NCBI GenBank assembly: GCA_002392525.1
Contig: DGHE01000069.1
Span: 928-7,542 of the forward strand
Direction of reading: 5' to 3'
Source: Bacteroidales bacterium UBA3856
GTDB taxonomy: Bacteria; Bacteroidota; Bacteroidia; Bacteroidales; UBA932
Length of the DNA: 6,615 nucleotides
Shown: positions 1-4,499 of the stretch, one piece after another
Layout of the letters: every line of letters starts with the position of its first letter
Position numbering within the stretch: the stretch's first letter is position 1
The notes under the pieces: model-generated
The model's input: only the letters and a program-made list of their open reading frames with translations
What the model was told of the DNA's origin: nothing
The model's database searches: none
Program-made: the position numbers and the translations under genes

Positions 1-822
1 ATAATTGTACACCATTGTTTGTGTTATTGGGTTGATGGACCAATTCCCCATAGCATCTTTCATTGCATATTGATTGATGGACATTTGAGACATAATGCTT
101 TCTATCTCCGGGTGACGATTGAGAACACTTGCCAAGGTGGATACCCGAACTAAGCGGGCGTCAGGTTTCAAATTCGTCTGAAAATCCCATATTCTATCAA
201 GGTCATAGTATCGCAAAACCGTTATTTCTGCACCGTCTAAGACTTCTTGAGATGTAATTACCACATTATCAAAAGCATGTTCGTATTGTATAATACGTTC
301 AGAAAGCTTTGAAATAGCCGGCACCCGATTAAATAATGAAGCATAATCATAATTTGCGATAGATACTCCCGTCTCACGCGCTGAAATCCCTCGAAAATTA
401 GGAAAGTCCGGATTCACGCCATGACGTAACAGAAATATGATTATATGTTGAGCTGTAAAATTTTTTGTAAACAGTATTCTACTCAAAGGATTATTGCCAA
501 AGCCATCAAGCGAATGTAAGTTGACTCCTTCCTCGTAAAGAAATTGTGTCATGAATATATCACCCTTATCCATGGCCAAATGAAATGGGGGAAAGCCCGT
601 CTTGTCAGGAATTTCCAGATTCGCCCCCCTCCCAAGTAATAATCGAATCATTTCGTAACGTCCCCAGCTAACGGCTTCATATAAAAGGGTTGTCCCAAAT
701 TGATTCCTCTCATTTATATCTGTCAAATCTGGGAATAGAATATTGAATTGCGAAATATTATTGGTTAAAATACAACCGGTTAGTTCCCGACATACCTCAG
801 AAACAATTTTCTTCTTACTCAT
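1..822 (-). CDS. Ankyrin-repeat protein, C-terminus cut by the window edge
   Basis: The frame is open from the ATG at 822-820 to the left edge: 274 codons, no stop. I read three ankyrin-like repeats at about residues 40-73, 74-106 and 107-142. Each has a recognisable helix-turn-helix core, such as 'LLYEAVSWGRYEMIRLLLGR' followed by 'GANLE'. A degenerate fourth repeat may follow to about 165. Residues about 185-274 form a different domain with 'VVITSQEVLDGAEITVLRYY', then 'WDF' and 'LVRVSTLASVLNRHPEI'. I cannot name it, though ankyrin proteins with such small C-terminal domains occur among immunity-like proteins of gut bacteria. No signal peptide or membrane segment is seen, so it is probably cytoplasmic. 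The gene is clearly more AT-rich than everything to its right, which suggests later acquisition. No good ribosome binding site or own promoter is visible. It starts 30 nt after the stop of the symporter remnant. The ankyrin call is firm; the function is unknown. Confidence 0.85.
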   Translation of the reverse strand, partial: MSKKKIVSEVCRELTGCILTNNISQFNILFPDLTDINERNQFGTTLLYEAVSWGRYEMIRLLLGRGANLEIPDKTGFPPFHLAMDKGDIFMTQFLYEEGVNLHSLDGFGNNPLSRILFTKNFTAQHIIIFLLRHGVNPDFPNFRGISARETGVSIANYDYASLFNRVPAISKLSERIIQYEHAFDNVVITSQEVLDGAEITVLRYYDLDRIWDFQTNLKPDARLVRVSTLASVLNRHPEIESIMSQMSINQYAMKDAMGNWSINPITQTMVYNY

Positions 823-852
823 ATTTATGACTTCTATTTAAATGTATATCCT

Positions 853-1149
853 CTATCTGATAAATATCCGGATTGTTTTCATCAGGGCTGTGGCGGTACA
901 CACCAGCAGGGTGTCCACATACACGGAAAAAGCCTGTGCCAGGCCCTGCTGCGCAGGATGAGGCACGTCGGCGGCGGCCGATGAAATGGCGCCGGTTCCC
1001 TGCCCCGCCTCGTTGAAGAAGATGCCGCGCTTGACTCCCATCGCAATGGTACTACCGATGATACCGCCGCAGAGCGGATCCAGGCCGAAGGCGCTGCGGA
1101 AAATGAGGCCGAAGACCGCTTCCGGCCGTCGTGCTTTATGTCTTCGCAA
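853..1149 (-). pseudogene. Internal fragment of an AGCS-family sodium:alanine/glycine symporter
   Basis: Residues 11-90 of this 98-codon frame (about 1119-880) match the middle of AGCS (AlsT/DagA-type) amino-acid:cation symporters. The diagnostic stretch is 'GVKRGIFFNEAGQGTG', followed by 'HPAQQGLAQAFSVYVDTL' and 'CTATALM'. Family members are about 450-500 residues with some ten membrane helices, so only about a sixth of the protein is left. The N-terminal transport helices and everything after 'ATALM' are missing. Residues 1-10 (basic, from a TTG start) and 91-98 do not resemble the family. The right junction is therefore near 1119-1130 and the left junction near 880, where GC-rich sequence passes abruptly into AT-rich sequence. 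It cannot work as a transporter. I read it as a deletion remnant; the alternative, a small new protein made from the fragment, is unlikely. Confidence 0.85.
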
Positions 1150-1154
1150 AGATA
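1147..1154 (-). promoter_or_regulatory. Bacteroidota-type -7 promoter element TATCTTTG
   Basis: Read on the minus strand, the octamer TATCTTTG fits TAnnTTTG, the -7 element of the Bacteroidota primary sigma factor. About 20 nt upstream there is only a T-rich run (about 1168-1176) and no clean TTG, so the -33 element is weak. The box lies just before the symporter remnant, where the promoter of the original gene could sit, and could now drive the ankyrin gene downstream. This rests on motif and position only. Confidence 0.5.
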
Positions 1155-1219
1155 GGATATTAATTTTAAAAAAAACTATTTCCGGTTGTCAATGACTAAA
1201 ATGCCGGGAAATGAGTTCC

Positions 1220-1263
1220 GTCGCAGGTCCGCGGTTGCTTCGTCGCAGGTCGGTGGCTGCTTC
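1220..1263 (+). repeat. Left outer array: two 22-bp units with GTCGCAGGTC core
   Basis: Units 1220-1241 and 1242-1263 each begin with GTCGCAGGTC, followed by a 12-bp linker ending in GCTTC. The next core, at 1264, continues the 22-bp spacing and opens the 117-bp element. Just before the array, 1201-1212 reads ATGCCGGGAAAT, which matches the linker of the right outer array (ATGCCCCGGAAT on the minus strand) at 10 of 12 positions. This suggests a degenerate edge unit. Confidence 0.8.
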
Positions 1264-1380
1264 GTCGCAGGTCCGCGTTTTCTTCACGAACTGCGACGCA
1301 AATCGGCCATCAGCTCGTCATGGCGTCGCAGGTCGGCCGATTTTTGCGGACCTGCGACGTTTTGCTTGCTCACCTGCGAC
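1264..1380 (+). repeat. 117-bp palindrome-rich element, left copy
   Basis: It contains five copies of the core in alternating orientation: GTCGCAG at 1264, CTGCGAC at 1291, GTCGCAG at 1326, CCTGCGAC at 1351 and CCTGCGAC at 1373. These can fold as one weak hairpin (1264-1297) and one strong hairpin (1324-1359). Aligned with the reverse complement of 3234-3350, it matches at 97 of 117 positions by my hand count, with no gap. The identical blocks are the stems plus GAACTGCGACGCAAATCGGC at 1288-1307. The differences lie mainly in the loops and linkers, as expected if the stems are under selection or are protein-binding sites. Confidence 0.88.
1324..1363 (+). terminator. Strong hairpin followed by TTTT, plus-strand direction
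   Basis: CGTCGCAGGTC (1324-1334) pairs perfectly with GACCTGCGACG (1349-1359) across a 14-nt loop, and TTTT follows at 1360-1363. On the plus strand this has the form of an intrinsic terminator with a short T tract, and would stop transcripts entering from the left. On the minus strand, where the transposase is read, no T run follows. It is primarily part of the repeat element; terminator activity is inferred. Confidence 0.4.
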
Positions 1381-1438
1381 AGTGCACCCCGGTACCTACG
1401 ACAGAACTCCCCCGCACCTGCGACAGAACACCCCCGCA
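1373..1438 (-). repeat. Left inner array: three 22-bp units with CCTGCGAC core
   Basis: Units start at 1373, 1395 and 1417. Each is CCTGCGAC (CCTACGAC in the second) plus a 14-nt C-rich linker; the last two units share AGAAC-CCCCCGCA. The first unit begins inside the 117-bp element, so the spacing continues from it. The array ends 3 nt before the stop codon of the transposase gene at 1442-1444. The orientation is opposite to that of the left outer array. Confidence 0.75.
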
Positions 1439-1441
1439 CAC

Positions 1442-2395
1442 CTACTGCCCACAGTCACCCGAATGCTGCACGGGGCGTCGCCGGGGAAGCAGACTGGCCA
1501 CCATATCTCTGGACAATTGCAGGCAGCGGGAGAGCTGCGGAATGGTCGTCCGATATGCCCTATACAGGTAAGGCAACAGGTAGGATTTCTGCTCCGGAGA
1601 CAGTTCCAGCACCGTTTTTCCGTACCACTTGTCGGCGAGACGGGTGATGACGGCCAGCATTTCAGCATCGGCCTGCTTTTCCCGACCGCTGAGCACCAGC
1701 ATCTGACGCATCTGGGAAGTATTGACTGAGCCGATGGTTTTCAGGAAGAAAGCCTGATCGTTGTCGAAGGCGCTTTCGAGGTACTGGCAGTCACAGGCGC
1801 TGGCGGGCTCTATGCCGTAATTTTCATTGAGTACCCAAGGGACGGAGGAAAGATCTTCGTGCGTTCGAAAGAGGGCTTCCCGGCCGCGGCGGGGTAAATC
1901 GGCCACTCGATAGACGCCGCCTTGGCATCGGCCTCCGGAGAACATGCCGCGGTAGGACGACCAGCGGTAATCTTCTACCCGCATGCCCGTATCGGAGGTG
2001 TTGCGGGGAATGTAAGCCAGCGCATTCCGCACATACCAGTCGGTATCCAGGTATTTGACACAGATATCGGAGCGGTTCAGGATTCCCCTCTCGTTGTATT
2101 TCCAGCTCAGGTACTGAGAGTGGTGCTTCTTGATGAACTCCCCTACTTTTTGGGCCGATGGCATCCCGGGAGCCAGCACCGCGATATGCCCGTGATTGGA
2201 CATGGCGATCTCGGAAATCACGCGGCAGTCAAACTTCCATGCGCTAAGGTAAAAGGACTTCTGGAGATGGTCATAGTCCTCATCATCCCTGCAGAGCAGG
2301 ACTTTTTCCATGCCCTCCAGACTAATGTGAAACGGATGCATCCGGACCGGAGTGCCATTCTTCAACGGCCGGGTAACAATTCTCTGAAAGGCCAT
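1442..2395 (-). CDS. REP-associated tyrosine transposase (Y1/HUH superfamily)
   Basis: 317 residues from the ATG at 2395. Residues about 17-150 form the Y1 transposase fold (IS200-like/RAYT). They include 'FHISLEGMEKVLLCRDDEDY' at 22-41 (the usual first strand and 'DEDY' turn), the metal-binding HUH motif as SNHGH with His68 and His70, and 'AYIPRN' at 127-132. By alignment with the known E. coli RAYT (His59, His61, Tyr115), Tyr128 should be the nucleophile. 'VEDYRWSSYRGMF' at 140-152 is the usual RAYT closing motif. Residues about 265-304 carry a likely helix-turn-helix, 'TTIPQLSRCLQLSRDMVASL'. Such enzymes cut single-stranded DNA next to palindromic REP sequences, and the flanking GTCGCAGG arrays are obvious candidate substrates. 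The gene starts 2 nt after the stop of the 143-residue gene, so the two are probably translationally coupled. The key residues are intact and it may be active. The middle position of HUH is Gly instead of a hydrophobic residue. Confidence 0.92.
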   Translation of the reverse strand: MAFQRIVTRPLKNGTPVRMHPFHISLEGMEKVLLCRDDEDYDHLQKSFYLSAWKFDCRVISEIAMSNHGHIAVLAPGMPSAQKVGEFIKKHHSQYLSWKYNERGILNRSDICVKYLDTDWYVRNALAYIPRNTSDTGMRVEDYRWSSYRGMFSGGRCQGGVYRVADLPRRGREALFRTHEDLSSVPWVLNENYGIEPASACDCQYLESAFDNDQAFFLKTIGSVNTSQMRQMLVLSGREKQADAEMLAVITRLADKWYGKTVLELSPEQKSYLLPYLYRAYRTTIPQLSRCLQLSRDMVASLLPRRRPVQHSGDCGQ

Positions 2396-2397
2396 AA

Positions 2398-2829
2398 TCA
2401 GCTCTTGATGCGAGAAAAGGGGAACATGGCAGTCATCATCGCCTCCGGTCCGCCAATCTTGATGGGCCGAACCACTTGGGAAGCATCAAATCCGAACGGA
2501 CGTTTCAGATTTGCCGAGTACTTTTCGTAGTGCGGAATATAATCGAACATCATGACGCTCCAGAGTTCCTCTGCATTTTCGTACGGCTGCACACAGGCGA
2601 TGATTTCTGCCATCGAAAGAATCCGGATAGCTTTACTGGGATGAAAGTTCCGGTTCTTCCACGCCTCTGTAACAAGGGACCGAATCGCACGTCTGTTCAG
2701 GTCTTCCATTTCCACGGTGTGTTTGGCCCAGTCTTTCGGCGGGTTTTCCACACTGTCGGGGAACTGAAAATCGGTGCTGAAATGCAGCATGCCATCGTCG
2801 TCCATCAGGACTTCAAGGAATTTTTTCAT
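2398..2829 (-). CDS. Unknown 143-residue protein encoded with the transposase
   Basis: I do not recognise this protein. It starts at the ATG at 2829 and ends with TGA at 2400-2398, two bases before the transposase ATG. The N-terminus 'MKKFLEVLMDDDGMLHFSTD' alternates like a beta hairpin with an acidic turn. Residues about 40-95 are mostly helical, with basic stretches ('RRAIRSLVTEAWKNRNFHPS') that could touch nucleic acid or a partner protein. The end is 'GGPEAMMTAMFPFSRIKS'. There is no signal peptide, no membrane segment and no cysteine metal site. Upstream is a promoter with a structured leader. The tight coupling and the place inside the repeat-bounded module suggest an accessory or regulatory factor for the transposase; that is inference from position only. 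Its base composition resembles that of the transposase gene. Confidence 0.82.
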   Translation of the reverse strand: MKKFLEVLMDDDGMLHFSTDFQFPDSVENPPKDWAKHTVEMEDLNRRAIRSLVTEAWKNRNFHPSKAIRILSMAEIIACVQPYENAEELWSVMMFDYIPHYEKYSANLKRPFGFDASQVVRPIKIGGPEAMMTAMFPFSRIKS

Positions 2830-2884
2830 AACAGGGGTAAATTAAAGGTTAAATGCTGGCCGATCAGTGCGTTCGGCATAAACT

Positions 2885-2902
2885 GCGCAGGGACTCCTGC
2901 GC
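2885..2902 (-). promoter_or_regulatory. Perfect hairpin at the predicted 5' end of the operon transcript
   Basis: GCGCAGG (2885-2891) and CCTGCGC (2896-2902) form a 7-bp GC-rich stem with a 4-nt loop. It begins about 6 nt after the -7 box on the minus strand, so it would sit at the very start of the mRNA. A weaker stem, GCCGA/TCGGC, lies further down the roughly 75-nt leader at about 2857-2876. Half of the strong stem, CCTGCGC, resembles the array core CCTGCGAC. It may protect the mRNA or be a site where the transposase binds its own leader; neither is shown. Confidence 0.5.
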
Positions 2903-2908
2903 TGGTCA

Positions 2909-2939
2909 CAAACATAAAAAAGAAGTTCCCTCTTTCCAA
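2909..2939 (-). promoter_or_regulatory. Bacteroidota-type promoter of the transposase operon
   Basis: On the minus strand TTG (2939-2937) is followed after 20 nt by TATGTTTG (2916-2909). This matches the TTG / TAnnTTTG pattern at the spacing usual for Bacteroidota housekeeping promoters. Transcription should start near 2902-2905, giving a leader of about 75 nt before the ATG at 2829. The region is AT-rich, in contrast to the arrays. This is the best promoter in the window. Confidence 0.68.
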
Positions 2940-2994
2940 TAACCGGCCAAAACAAAATGCGATTTCACGTGAATATTTTTATGTTTTGACCACA

Positions 2995-3052
2995 TTTCGA
3001 AGAAATCGACCACTTTTATGGTCGATTTGCAAATGTTTTTTATGCTTCGAAA
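2995..3052. promoter_or_regulatory. Nested inverted repeats upstream of the operon promoter
   Basis: AAATCGACCA (3003-3012) and TGGTCGATTT (3019-3028) form a perfect 10-bp palindrome with a 6-nt gap. They are enclosed by TTTCGAAG (2995-3002) and its inverse CTTCGAAA (3045-3052). A further GACCAC half-site lies at 2988-2993. The site is AT-rich, shares nothing with the GTCGCAGG repeats, and lies 55-110 bp upstream of the promoter. It could be an operator or a terminator-like cruciform. No binding protein is suggested by the sequence. The rest of 2830-3060 holds only the leader and promoter; no gene is seen. Confidence 0.5.
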
Positions 3053-3060
3053 GGGATTGG

Positions 3061-3233
3061 GGGTGTCGCAGGCCGGGGCCCAGTGGATCGCAGGCCAGGG
3101 ATTTTTTTGGGGGGGGTCGCAGGTCGGGAATTGGGGTGTTGCAGGCCGGGGATTTTTTTGGGGGTCGCAGGCCGGGAATTGGGGTGTTGCAGGCCGGGGA
3201 TTTTTTGGGAGGTCGCAGGCCGGGGCCCAGGGT
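3061..3233 (+). repeat. Right inner array: GTCGCAGGCC units, partly as 48-bp tandem repeats
   Basis: About eight units start with GTCGCAGG, GTTGCAGG or ATCGCAGG. A 22-bp unit (core + GGGAATTGGGGT) alternates with a unit of about 26 bp (core + GGGGATTTTTTTGGGG), giving a 48-bp period; copies start at 3116, 3164 and 3212. The two end units instead share the linker CGGGGCCCAG. The strand bias is extreme: G and T on plus, C and A on minus. The orientation is inverted relative to the left inner array, as the mirror layout requires. The open frames across it are by-products of the repeats. Confidence 0.82.
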
Positions 3234-3350
3234 GTCGCAGGTCTACTAACAAAACGTCGCAGGTCCGCAAAAAACGGCTAACCTGCGACGCAATGGTGTA
3301 CTAATGGCCGATTTGCGTCGCAGTTCGGAGGAAAAACGCAGACCTGCGAC
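3234..3350 (-). repeat. 117-bp palindrome-rich element, right copy (inverted)
   Basis: This is the reverse-oriented partner of 1264-1380, of identical length and ungapped alignment. Cores occur at 3350-3341, 3322-3316, 3288-3281, 3263-3256 and 3240-3234 on the minus strand. The block GAACTGCGACGCAAATCGGC (minus strand, 3326-3307) is unchanged from the left copy. The region between the two elements contains exactly the operon and the inner arrays. Confidence 0.88.
3251..3290 (-). terminator. Strong hairpin followed by TTTT, minus-strand direction, downstream of ribF
   Basis: On the minus strand CGTCGCAGGT (3290-3281) pairs with ACCTGCGACG (3264-3255) across a 16-nt loop that contains a CCG/CGG inner pairing. 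TTTT follows at 3254-3251. It is the counterpart of the left hairpin. Lying about 280 nt after the ribF stop, it could end the phosphorylase-ribF transcript before it reads into the transposase operon. The T tract is short, so efficiency is doubtful. Confidence 0.45.
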
Positions 3351-3538
3351 ATTCCGGGGCGTGACCGGCGACATTCCGGGGCGTGACCGGCGACATTCCG
3401 GGGCATGACCTGCGACATTCCGGGGCATGACCTGCGACGTTCCGGGGCGTGACCTGCGACATTCTGGGGCATGACCGGCGACGTTCCGGGGCATGACCTG
3501 CAACGTTCCGGGGCGTGACCTGCGACGTTCTGGGGCGT
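3341..3538 (-). repeat. Right outer array: nine tandem 22-bp units
   Basis: Nine uninterrupted 22-bp units start at 3341, 3363, 3385, 3407, 3429, 3451, 3473, 3495 and 3517. The consensus is GACCTGCGAC + ATTCCGGGGCGT. Almost all variation is two-state at four sites: T/G at position 5, A/G at 11, C/T at 15 and G/A at 21. Unit 8 also has A at position 8. A degenerate tenth unit reaches about 3562, 7 bp before the ribF stop codon at 3570. The core is the same as in the left outer array, but the 12-bp linker differs and is homogenised. The first unit starts within the 117-bp element. Confidence 0.92.
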
Positions 3539-3569
3539 TTTACCAGCAACGTTCTGGGCTGTAAGCAGA

Positions 3570-4499
3570 TTACCGGGAACAGGCGTCGCGGTCCAGGAGG
3601 AGCTGGGAGCGGAGGGCATCCAAGGAGGGGAAACGGCGCTCGTCACGGATGCGGCGGAGGAAGCGAAGCCGCATGGGAAGGCCGTAGATGTCCTGGTCGA
3701 AGTCCAGGATGTGGGTCTCGATGGTGCGGGCCTTGCCGTCTACGGTAGGGCGCACGCCAATGTTGCACATGCCACGGTAATGCTGGCCAAGGACCTCTAC
3801 CTCAACGGCATAGACACCGTTCATGGGGACCAGTTTGAGGGGTTCGTACAACTGCATGTTGGCCGTAGGGAAGCCGATGGTACGGCCCATCCGGTTTCCT
3901 GCCACCACCACACCGAACAAACCGTAGCGGTATCCCAGCATGGCATTGGCATCCGTCACTCTCCCCTCCTCCAGCGCCTTCCTGATCTGCGTAGAAGAAA
4001 TAACCGGAGATTCTTCGCTTCGCTCAGAATGACAGCAAGAATGCGCGGCACTATCGCGCGTGGGGTTTGCGAAAACCAGGGGTTTGGACACCAAGACAGG
4101 CACTTCGGTGCCCGCGCCGGACAGATCGGCGGCGGTGAGGCAGTCGGAGCCGATACGGTTGTCATAGCCCATGACCACCAGCGTGGCGCCGTAGCGGTCC
4201 CGCAGCATGGCCAGATAGTCGGAGGCTGTCATGGCTGCGAACGCACGGGTGAAAGGCAGCACTTCCACGCGGTCTATCCCGCAGGAGAGGAGCAGCGCCT
4301 TCTTTTCCTCCATCGAGCTCAATAAGCGGAAATCCCTCGCATCCTGCTGCAATACGGCACGCGGGTGCGGCCAGAATGTAACGACAACGGCCTCCTCGCC
4401 CCTTTCCCGGGCCGAGGAGACCACTGTCTCAAGGACATGACGGTGCCCCAGATGGACACCGTCGAAAAAACCGGTTGTAATTACAGCCACTTCACGCAC
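3570..4499 (-). CDS. ribF: Bifunctional riboflavin kinase / FAD synthetase
   Basis: RibF phosphorylates riboflavin to FMN with ATP, then adenylylates FMN to FAD in the cytoplasm. The N-terminal nucleotidyltransferase domain (residues about 1-190) shows 'TTGFFDGVHLGHRHVL' with the HxGH signature, 'VVTFWPHPRAVL' and 'ISSTQIRKAL'. The C-terminal kinase domain (about 200-305) shows 'GRTIGFPTAN', 'NGVYAVEV', 'GMCNIGVRPTV' and 'ETHILDFDQDIYG'. At 309 residues the length is normal. The start is GTG at 4499; TGA lies directly upstream in frame, so no longer form exists (GTG at 4490 is the only near alternative). The gene overlaps the phosphorylase end by 19 nt and is probably coupled to it. The oddity is about 20 extra residues, 'PTRDSAAHSCCHSERSEESP', just before the ISSTxIR motif, from an inserted repeat. 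The insertion keeps the frame and falls where the family has a short loop, so activity may survive. Confidence 0.96.
   Translation of the reverse strand: MREVAVITTGFFDGVHLGHRHVLETVVSSARERGEEAVVVTFWPHPRAVLQQDARDFRLLSSMEEKKALLLSCGIDRVEVLPFTRAFAAMTASDYLAMLRDRYGATLVVMGYDNRIGSDCLTAADLSGAGTEVPVLVSKPLVFANPTRDSAAHSCCHSERSEESPVISSTQIRKALEEGRVTDANAMLGYRYGLFGVVVAGNRMGRTIGFPTANMQLYEPLKLVPMNGVYAVEVEVLGQHYRGMCNIGVRPTVDGKARTIETHILDFDQDIYGLPMRLRFLRRIRDERRFPSLDALRSQLLLDRDACSR
4005..4065 (-). repeat. Short dispersed palindromic repeat inserted in frame in ribF
   Basis: The plus-strand sequence GATTCTTCGCTTCGCTCAGA at 4009-4028, continuing ATGAC to 4033, is the known small repeat that reads as 'SERSEES' or 'LSEAKN' in many annotated proteins. 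It contains ATTCT/AGAAT as an inverted pair (4010-4014 and 4026-4030). Beside it, GCGCG (4043-4047) pairs with CGCGC (4055-4059). AGAATG occurs twice, at 4026 and 4038. The exact ends of the insert cannot be fixed without an uninterrupted relative. Confidence 0.75.

Larger units (their letters stand above)
1220..3538. mobile_element. Candidate RAYT module: two-gene operon between mirror-image repeat arrays
   Basis: This entry covers the whole symmetric unit. From the left it holds an outer array (1220-1263), a 117-bp element in plus orientation (1264-1380), an inner array (1373-1438), the transposase and its partner gene (1442-2829), a leader and promoter region (2830-3060), an inner array (3061-3233), the 117-bp element inverted (3234-3350) and an outer array (3341-3538). 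All repeats share GTCGCAGG or its complement. RAYT genes are known to lie among REP/BIME palindromes that they bind and cut, and this layout fits that pattern. The outer limits are uncertain: degenerate units may extend to about 1201 and 3562. I found no convincing target-site duplication, as expected for Y1 enzymes. Whether the whole unit moves, or only the repeats, cannot be told from one copy. Confidence 0.7.

Noticed and set aside
1186..1729. Plus-strand open frames through the left arrays and the end of the transposase
   Set aside because: They lie opposite a well-supported gene and GC-rich repeats, with arginine-rich translations and no recognisable domain.
3018..3304. Open frames on both strands across the G-rich inner array
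   Set aside because: Low-complexity translations that follow the 48-bp repeat (divisible by 3), with no start signals and no family resemblance.
3341..3538. CRISPR array
   Set aside because: Units are tandem and nearly identical over all 22 bp; there are no unique spacers of 26-40 bp and no cas genes.
1204..3579. CCGGGAA at 1204-1210 and 3573-3579 as a target-site duplication of the module
   Set aside because: Only 7 bp. The right copy is inside the ribF end and outside the degenerate array, and Y1 transposases do not normally make target duplications. Chance is enough.
3246..3646. Long minus-strand open frames over the 22-bp array (repeats of 'RNVAGHAPE' type)
   Set aside because: A 22-bp period without stops keeps all three frames open and cycles through them. 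The frames have no separate start signal, and one runs into the ribF end. They are products of the tandem repeat, not genes.
3956..4325. Open frames opposite and within ribF, including one reading 'LSEAKNL'
   Set aside because: Shadows of ribF and of the inserted dispersed repeat. The ribF frame has full family motifs on both sides of the insertion.
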